Assembly: GCA_903904805.1 (NCBI GenBank)
Contig: CAIVDX010000744.1
Coordinates: 1-5,040 of the forward strand
Origin: an uncultured Rhodospirillales bacterium
GTDB taxonomy: Bacteria; Pseudomonadota; Alphaproteobacteria; Acetobacterales; Acetobacteraceae
DNA: 5,040 bases
Reading direction: 5' to 3'
In this document: positions 1-5,040 of the stretch, piece by piece
How positions within the stretch are numbered: position 1 is the stretch's first letter
Layout of the letters: every line of letters starts with the position of its first letter
Made by a program: the position numbers and the translations under genes
The notes under the pieces: generated by a model
What the model was told of the DNA's origin: nothing
What the model saw: only the letters and a program-made list of their open reading frames with translations
Databases searched by the model: none

Positions 1-1
1 C

Positions 2-334
2 GGCGGCAGCGGCACCGTGCGCGGCTTTCTCTACCAGTCGCTGGGGCCGAAATTCGCCAACAACAGCCCCACCGGCGGCACCACCATCTCCACCGCCACG
101 ATCGAGGTGCGGCAGCGCATCCTCGAGGATTACGGCGCCGTCGCCTTCGTCGATGCCGGCGAACTCGTCGCCAAAGGCATCGCCTCCGACGCCCGCGGCG
201 GCATCGGCGCGGGCATCGGCGGGCGCTACTACACCAGCTTCGGCCCGATCCGCCTCGATGTCGCCGTGCCGCTCAATCCGCGCGACGGCAACGGCAAGTT
301 CGAGATCTATATCGGTCTGGGGCAGGCCTTCTGA
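2..334 (+). CDS. tamA: TamA, outer-membrane Omp85-family barrel, C-terminal part (5' truncated by window edge)
   Basis: The visible 110 residues are the end of an Omp85 (BamA/TamA) beta-barrel. Numbering from the first complete codon, residues 1-9 read GGSGTVRGF, which contains the VRGF motif of the conserved loop 6 that folds back into the barrel. AVAFVDAG at 46-53 and a RYYTSFGPIRLDVAVPL stretch at about 75-91 are typical late barrel strands. The chain ends KFEIYIGLGQAF, an alternating strand with a terminal Phe, as expected of a C-terminal beta-signal recognised by the BAM machinery. The frame is open to the left edge, so the start, signal peptide and POTRA domains lie outside. About 105 residues separate VRGF from the terminus, which is short compared with BamA and fits TamA better. 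The gene directly downstream encodes TamB, its known partner, which also favours TamA. A BamA paralogue is the main alternative. Family assignment is secure; the TamA subtype is well supported by context. Confidence 0.9.
   Translation, partial: GGSGTVRGFLYQSLGPKFANNSPTGGTTISTATIEVRQRILEDYGAVAFVDAGELVAKGIASDARGGIGAGIGGRYYTSFGPIRLDVAVPLNPRDGNGKFEIYIGLGQAF
319..326 (+). promoter_or_regulatory. Probable ribosome binding site of tamB inside the tamA 3' end
   Basis: A purine-rich GGGGCAGG run sits 7 bases before the tamB ATG, within the last codons of tamA. It resembles a Shine-Dalgarno element and supports the ATG at 334. The TGATG overlap means ribosomes finishing tamA could also re-initiate here. 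In a GC-rich genome such G runs occur by chance, so the assignment is tentative. Confidence 0.4.
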
Positions 335-3300
335 TGCGCCCGCTCGCCCTCCTCGCCGCGTCGGTGCTCGCCCTGCTCGGCGCCACCTGGCTCGGCCTCA
401 ACCTGCCAGCCGGCCAACGCGCCCTCGCCGGCCTGATCTCCTCGGACAGCCTGCGCGTCGAGGGCATCGGCGGCAGCCTGCCCAGCCATCCCCGCATCGC
501 CCACGTCACCCTGCGCGATCGCGACGGCCCCTGGCTGGACCTTGAAACCCTCGCACTCGACTGGTCGCCCTGGGGACTGCTGCGCGGGCGGGTGGACATC
601 ACATCCCTCACCGCCGCGCGCGTGCATGTGCTGCGCCGCCCGATCAGCCAGGCCGGCACCTCCAGCGGCGTCTCGCTGCCGCTGCGCATCGTGCTGGCGC
701 GGCTGGACATCACCGACCTCACGCTTGACGCCCCGGTCGCCGACATCGCCGCGCGCGCCTCGGCCACCGGCGCCGCCGAGCTTCTCAGCGAGCACGACGC
801 CCACGCCACCATCGCCCTGCACCGGCTGGACGCACCAGGAGAGATCGCCCTCACGCTCTCCTTCGCCGCCGAAAACCTTAACGCACAGCTGCATGTTTCC
901 GAACCCTCCCAAGGCGTTCTGGCGCACCTGACCGGCCTGCCGGAGATCGGCGCGATCACCGCGGAGGCCACCCTCGCCGGCCCGCGCGACGCCACGCATC
1001 TCTCCCTCACCGCATCCGCCGGCCCTCTCCAGGCCACGGCCGCCGGTCTGGTGAACATCCAGGCCCGCTCAGCCGATCTCGCCATCGACCTCACCGCCCC
1101 GGCGATGTCGCCCGCGCCCGACATCGTCTGGCAGGCCCTCGCCCTGCACGGCACGGTGCGCGGCAGCCTCGACCACCCGATCGCCAACGGCACCCTCGCC
1201 ATCACCGCCCTGCGCACCGCCGATCTGCAACTCTCCAATGCCCATCTCGATCTCTCCGGCAACGAGACCACCGCCCAGGCCACCGGCAGCGTCAGCGGGC
1301 TGCGCCTGCCCGCGCCGCTCGGCAGCCTGTTCGCCGCATCGCCGATCACGCTCGACGGACAGGTCGCGCTTATCCAGCCAGGCCTGCCGACCCACCTCGC
1401 CCTGCGCCACCCCGCGCTGACAGCCGACGTCACCGGCACGCTCGCCAACCGACATCTCACACTGACCGCCGATCTGAACGACCTCGCCCCATTTGCCGAC
1501 CTGTCCGGCCATCGGCTGACCGGAACAGCCGCGTTGCGCGCCGACATCATTGCGGCCACGCCGCTCGCGATCACAGCCACCCTCTCCCCGCACCTCACCG
1601 GCGGCGAACAACCCCTCGCCCGCCTGCTCGGCGCCACCCCCACCCTGTCGCTGGAGGGCAGCCTCGCCGGCCCCGACATCATCCTGCGGTCCGCGCATCT
1701 GCATGGCAGCGCCATCGAGGCCAGCGCCACCGGCAGCGATCGCGCCGGCCAGCTCGCGCTAGACTGGACAACGAAACTTCCCGACCTGTCGCACCTCGCG
1801 CCACACCTCGCCGGCGATCTCAGCGCCACCGGTCGGATCAGCGGGACCGAAACAAATTTCGCCCCCACCGCCGACATCAGCGCGCATGTCGGCACCACCG
1901 GCCACACCAGCCCGCCCTTGCACGCCAGCCTGCGGGCCCAGGGCCTGCCCACCACGCCCAGCGCCGCCATCACCGTCGAGGGCGACCTGCTCGGCGATCC
2001 CATCGATCTGGCCTTGCAGCTTTCCCACCTGCCGGATGGCACGCTGCAGGCCCGCATCGACCGTGCGCGCTGGCGCGACAACCACGCCGAGGGCACGCTC
2101 ACGCTGCCGGCCAACGCGAGCCTGCCGCTCGGCCAGCTGCACCTCAGCGCCCCGCGCCTGTCCGACCTCGCCCCGCTGCTCGGCACCAATCTCGCCGGCG
2201 CGCTGAGCGCCGACATCGACCTGCCAGACCCCAGCCAGCCGGCAAAGCTCGTGATGGACGCGACGGATCTGCGCATCGGCGATGCCAGACTCGGCAAGCT
2301 GCACATCGCCGGCGGCATCACCGACCCCGCCGGCAAACCCTCCCTCGATCTCACCGGGGACGTCACCAACCTGGCGATGTCCGGCGCCACCGCGACCGGC
2401 AGGCTGCGCCTGGCCGGCCCCACCACCGCCCTCGCGCTCGGCCTCGACCTCACCGGCAAAGGCCCCGCAGGCCGGCCGCTCCGGCTTCATGCCGATGGCA
2501 CCAGCGATCTCGGCCACCCCACGATCGACATCGCCCATCTCGACGGCGATCTCGGCGGTCTGCCGATCCGCCTGCTCGCGCCCACGCGCCTCACCCTCGC
2601 CGACGAGATCAGCCTCACCCGCACCCGCGCCACGATCGGCAGCGCCACACTTGATCTCACCGGCCGCCTGTCCCCCACCCTCGCCGCAACCCTCAGCATC
2701 CGCGGCGCCGGTCCCGACCTGCTGCACCCCTTCACCGACCTGCAGGCGCAAGGCAGCCTCTCGGCGGACGCCACATTGTCCGGCACAATCGCGAACCCCA
2801 TAGGCCAGATCAGGCTTGATGGCCACGGCCTGCGCCTGCTCGACGGCCCCGCCCGCGCGCTGCCCCCAGCAACCATCACCGCCACAGCCAGCCTCGAGGG
2901 CACCCGCGCCCGCCTCGCCAGCAGCGCCCATTTGGGCAGCACACAGCTCACCCTCAGCGGCACCGCTCCTGTATCCGCCAGCGCAGCACTGGATCTTCGC
3001 ACAACCGGCCAACTTGACCTCACCGCGCTCGACCCCATCCTCGGCGCCATCGGCGCCCGCGCGCGCGGCCATGCCAGCCTCGATGCCACCATCAGCGGAA
3101 CCTACGACACGCCACAACTGGACGGCACGCTCGCGCTCGCCGGCGGCAGCTTCCGCGACGACGAACAGGGCATCGATCTCACCGACATCACAGCGCGCAT
3201 CAGCGCACATGGCGACACGCTCCGCATCGTCAGCGCCACCGCGAAAGCTGGGCCAGGCAGCATCACCCTCTCCGGCACGGTCGGCATCCTCGCGCCCGGC

Positions 3301-4305
3301 ATGCCGCTCGATCTGCACCTGCTCGCCCGCGGCGCGCGCCTGCCCGCCTCCGACACCGCGAGCGCCGTGCTCGACGCGGACATCACGCTCGCCGGCACCG
3401 CCTCGGCCAATCTCAGCGCCGCCGGCAGCATCACCATCGCCCACGCCGAATTCCGAATTCCCGAGCGCATGCCAGTGAATGTGCGCAGCATCCAGATCAT
3501 TCGACCCGGCTACAAAAAACCCCCGCCACCAGCCTCTACACGCAGCGTCGGGCTCGACCTCAGCATCGCCGCTCCCGGCCAGATCTTCGTGCGCGGCCGC
3601 GGCGTCGATGCCGAACTCGCCGGCCGCATGCATATCGGCGGCACCATCGCCGCACCCCGCCCCGATGGCCAACTCACATTGCGCCGCGGCAGCATCTCGA
3701 TCGCCGGCGCATCCCTCACCGCCACCCAAGGCAGCATCCGCTTCAACGGCGCCAACCTCACCAACCCCGACATCGACATCATCGCCAGCAGCGCAACATC
3801 CAGCACGACAGCCACGCTCGAAGTCAGCGGCAGCGCCAACAATCCGGACATCAAACTCACCAGCTCCCCGGAACTGCCGCAGGATGAAATCCTCGCCCAG
3901 CTTCTGTTCGGCCAGTCCGCCACCCAGCTCAGCCCGTTCCAGCTCGCGCAGATCGCCCAGGCGCTCGCCGGCCTCACCGGCGTGCATCTCGGAATCGGCG
4001 ATCCTCTCGACAAGATCAGGCAAACCCTCGCCCTCGACCGCCTCTCCGTGGGCGGCGGATCAGGCAACAGCACCGTGCTGGAAGCCGGCCGCTACGTCGC
4101 CCGCGGCATCTATGTCGGCGCCCGCCAGGGCCTCGGCGGCGGCAGCACCTCCAGCTCCACCCCAGCCACCGGCAGCGGTGTCACCGGCACCGACACCCAG
4201 GGCGTCGTGGTGATCGATGTCACACCGCAACTGAAGCTCGAAGGCACCGTTGGCACCGGGCAGGGAGCGAACTCGGTCGGGGTGACGTATCAGATCGAGT
4301 ACTGA
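334..4305 (+). CDS. tamB: TamB, translocation and assembly module inner-membrane/periplasmic protein (DUF490, AsmA-like)
   Basis: This complete 1323-residue protein is close in size to TamB proteins (E. coli about 1260 residues). Residues 3-22 form one hydrophobic helix after Met-Arg, fitting a signal anchor in the inner membrane with the rest periplasmic. Next comes the conserved N-terminal TamB region, with GIGGSLPS at 44-51 and a DGPWLDLETLALDWSPWGLLRGRV block at about 64-87. The long middle is low in charge and rich in Ala, Gly, Leu and Thr, made of alternating strands with recurring LxGT-type units, as expected of the beta-taco groove thought to carry hydrophobic substrates. The DUF490 C-terminal domain covers roughly 1000-1323: VRGRGVDAELAG (1086-1097), SSPELPQDEILAQLLFG (1177-1193), LALDRLSVG (1232-1240), and a terminal strand GVTYQIEY with a closing Tyr. 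The ATG overlaps the tamA stop (TGATG), implying an operon and translational coupling. TamB is known to work with TamA in outer-membrane protein assembly and is implicated in phospholipid transport. Family confidence is very high. Confidence 0.96.
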   Translation: MRPLALLAASVLALLGATWLGLNLPAGQRALAGLISSDSLRVEGIGGSLPSHPRIAHVTLRDRDGPWLDLETLALDWSPWGLLRGRVDITSLTAARVHVLRRPISQAGTSSGVSLPLRIVLARLDITDLTLDAPVADIAARASATGAAELLSEHDAHATIALHRLDAPGEIALTLSFAAENLNAQLHVSEPSQGVLAHLTGLPEIGAITAEATLAGPRDATHLSLTASAGPLQATAAGLVNIQARSADLAIDLTAPAMSPAPDIVWQALALHGTVRGSLDHPIANGTLAITALRTADLQLSNAHLDLSGNETTAQATGSVSGLRLPAPLGSLFAASPITLDGQVALIQPGLPTHLALRHPALTADVTGTLANRHLTLTADLNDLAPFADLSGHRLTGTAALRADIIAATPLAITATLSPHLTGGEQPLARLLGATPTLSLEGSLAGPDIILRSAHLHGSAIEASATGSDRAGQLALDWTTKLPDLSHLAPHLAGDLSATGRISGTETNFAPTADISAHVGTTGHTSPPLHASLRAQGLPTTPSAAITVEGDLLGDPIDLALQLSHLPDGTLQARIDRARWRDNHAEGTLTLPANASLPLGQLHLSAPRLSDLAPLLGTNLAGALSADIDLPDPSQPAKLVMDATDLRIGDARLGKLHIAGGITDPAGKPSLDLTGDVTNLAMSGATATGRLRLAGPTTALALGLDLTGKGPAGRPLRLHADGTSDLGHPTIDIAHLDGDLGGLPIRLLAPTRLTLADEISLTRTRATIGSATLDLTGRLSPTLAATLSIRGAGPDLLHPFTDLQAQGSLSADATLSGTIANPIGQIRLDGHGLRLLDGPARALPPATITATASLEGTRARLASSAHLGSTQLTLSGTAPVSASAALDLRTTGQLDLTALDPILGAIGARARGHASLDATISGTYDTPQLDGTLALAGGSFRDDEQGIDLTDITARISAHGDTLRIVSATAKAGPGSITLSGTVGILAPGMPLDLHLLARGARLPASDTASAVLDADITLAGTASANLSAAGSITIAHAEFRIPERMPVNVRSIQIIRPGYKKPPPPASTRSVGLDLSIAAPGQIFVRGRGVDAELAGRMHIGGTIAAPRPDGQLTLRRGSISIAGASLTATQGSIRFNGANLTNPDIDIIASSATSSTTATLEVSGSANNPDIKLTSSPELPQDEILAQLLFGQSATQLSPFQLAQIAQALAGLTGVHLGIGDPLDKIRQTLALDRLSVGGGSGNSTVLEAGRYVARGIYVGARQGLGGGSTSSSTPATGSGVTGTDTQGVVVIDVTPQLKLEGTVGTGQGANSVGVTYQIEY

Positions 4306-4314
4306 AGGAAGCGT

Positions 4315-4336
4315 CTTCGTTCGTGCCAGAAAGAAG
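4315..4336 (+). terminator. Weak imperfect hairpin downstream of tamB; terminator role doubtful
   Basis: In the 48-base spacer between the converging tamB and fumC stops, CTTCGTTC (4315-4322) can pair with GAAAGAAG (4329-4336) around a 6-base loop, giving seven base pairs with one internal G-A mismatch. A short TTTT follows at 4344-4347, seven bases past the stem, too far and too short for a classic intrinsic terminator. A second tiny GAAG/CTTC stem at 4308-4318 competes with it. Its position after a stop codon is the main support. Rho-dependent termination is equally possible. Confidence 0.2.
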
Positions 4337-4353
4337 CAGGGAACTTTTGACCG

Positions 4354-5040
4354 TCAGACCATATCGCCCGGGCGAACCCAGGCATCGAATTCGGCATCGG
4401 ATACGAAACCGGAGCGCACCGCCGCCTCCCGCAACGTCAGGCCCTCGCGGTGCGCGGCGAGCGCGATCTTGGCGGCCTTCTCGTAGCCGATATGCGGATT
4501 GAGCGCCGTTCCCAGCATCAGCGAACTTTCAAGATTGCGTGCAATGCGCTCCCGGTTCGGCTCAATCCCCACCGCGCAATGCTCGGTGAACGCCCCCAGC
4601 GACTCCGCCAGCAGGCTCGCCGACTCCATGGTGTTGAACAGCATCACCGGCTTGAACACATTCAGCTGAAAATTGCCCTGCGACCCGGCAAACGCCACCG
4701 TTGCATCGTTGCCGAACACCTGCGCCGCCACCATCGTCAGCGCCTCGCACTGCGTCGGATTGATCTTCCCCGGCATGATCGACGATCCCGGTTCATTCTC
4801 GGGAATCAGCAACTCGCCAATCCCCGCCCGCGGCCCCGACGCATACCAGCGCACATCATTGGCAATCTTCATCGCCGCCACCGCCAGCCCCCGCAACGCC
4901 GCACTCGCCGCCACCATCGCGTCATGCGCCGACAGCGCGGCAAACTTGTTCGGTGCCGTTACAAACGGCAGCCCGGTCACCGCCGCCATCCGCGCCGCGA
5001 ACGCCAGCCCGAACCCCGGATGCGCATTCAACCCGGTGCC
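4354..5040 (-). CDS. fumC: Class II fumarate hydratase (fumarase C), C-terminal half (5' truncated by window edge)
   Basis: Class II fumarase converts fumarate and water reversibly to L-malate in the cytosolic TCA cycle, as an iron-independent homotetramer. The 228 visible residues are about half of the usual 460-470. The chain enters as GTGLNAHPGF, matching the conserved GTGLNxHP segment. Further on come PFVTAPNKF, MKIANDVRW and the superfamily signature GSSIMPGKINP (visible residues 85-95, about 4788-4756), with the flexible-loop catalytic serine and the substrate-binding Lys and Asn. TQCEALTM directly after the signature separates fumarase from aspartate ammonia-lyase. HCAVGIEPNRERI and SLMLGTALNPHIGYEKAA are typical of the C-terminal domain. 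The protein ends WVRPGDMV, a few residues shorter than E. coli FumC, but the small final domain is present, so this is not an obvious truncation. The frame is open through the right edge; a TTG at 5031 is internal Leu, not a start. The catalytic-His region lies outside. It converges on tamB with a 48-base gap and has no evident functional link to it. Confidence 0.95.
   Translation of the reverse strand, partial: GTGLNAHPGFGLAFAARMAAVTGLPFVTAPNKFAALSAHDAMVAASAALRGLAVAAMKIANDVRWYASGPRAGIGELLIPENEPGSSIMPGKINPTQCEALTMVAAQVFGNDATVAFAGSQGNFQLNVFKPVMLFNTMESASLLAESLGAFTEHCAVGIEPNRERIARNLESSLMLGTALNPHIGYEKAAKIALAAHREGLTLREAAVRSGFVSDAEFDAWVRPGDMV

Noticed and set aside
2..334. Reading the GTG at position 17 as the start of a small 105-residue protein
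   Set aside because: The same frame is open upstream to the window edge, and the residues before it (GGSGT) belong to the conserved Omp85 loop 6 motif, so this is the tail of a longer gene.
307..999. A 230-codon minus-strand frame over the tamA/tamB junction
   Set aside because: It overlaps two supported genes, is rich in Gly/Glu/Ala/Gln, and shows no motif; it is a high-GC artefact.
273..2459. A 728-codon open frame on the minus strand spanning tamB
   Set aside because: It is antisense to a clearly conserved tamB. Its product is Arg/Ser/Ala/Val-rich with no recognisable domain, as expected when C-ending high-GC codons are read from the other strand and stops become rare.
1759..4023. A 754-codon open frame on the minus strand antisense to the second half of tamB
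   Set aside because: The product is a Gly/Ala/Glu/Asp-rich low-complexity string lying codon-in-register opposite tamB (GCC reads as GGC, ATC as GAT). This is a codon-bias shadow, not a gene.
3479..4213. Long plus-strand alternative frame through the tamB 3' end, possibly reachable by +1 slippage near the A6 run
   Set aside because: The alternative product is Ala/Ser/Pro/Arg-rich without family features, while the zero frame carries the entire conserved DUF490 domain. The A6 run in codons AAA AAA preceded by C is not a classic slippery heptamer.
4308..4318. Tiny GAAG-CGT-CTTC stem after the tamB stop as a terminator
   Set aside because: It has only four base pairs with a three-base loop and no T tract on either strand, so it is too weak to call.
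4354..5040. Aspartate ammonia-lyase or argininosuccinate lyase instead of fumarase
   Set aside because: The superfamily signature alone would allow it, but PGKINPTQCEALTM, MKIANDVRW and HCAVGIEPNRERI match class II fumarase specifically.

Overview
The window is GC-rich throughout, with strong C-ending codon preference (GCC, CTC, ATC, GGC), and is packed almost edge to edge with genes. Gene content and protein style fit a Gram-negative alphaproteobacterium, possibly of the Acetobacteraceae/Rhodospirillales type. The phylum-level placement rests on protein style and is fairly safe. The family-level guess is weak.

Layout: (1) Positions 2-334 on the plus strand hold the last 110 codons of an outer-membrane Omp85-family barrel, best read as TamA. 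(2) Positions 334-4305 on the plus strand hold a complete 1323-residue TamB (AsmA-like/DUF490 family), whose start codon overlaps the tamA stop codon by one base. (3) Positions 4306-4353 are a 48-base spacer between converging genes, containing only a weak imperfect hairpin. (4) Positions 4354-5040 on the minus strand hold the C-terminal half of a class II fumarase (FumC), whose 5' part lies beyond the right edge.

How the genes relate: TamA (outer membrane) and TamB (anchored in the inner membrane and spanning the periplasm) are partners. They have been described as the translocation and assembly module for some outer-membrane proteins, and TamB, like other AsmA-like proteins, has been implicated in moving phospholipid to the outer membrane. 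The overlapping stop and start codons fit one co-translated operon. The fumarase is a TCA-cycle enzyme with no evident functional link; it is simply the converging neighbour.

I found no RNA gene, mobile element, CRISPR array or phage signature, and no sign of an undescribed system. Many long open frames run antisense or out of frame through tamB, but they are best explained as shadows of its high-GC codon usage. The findings are modest: repeat architecture in TamB, a tetraproline site after an A6 run, a probable translational-coupling junction, and minor sequence curiosities.
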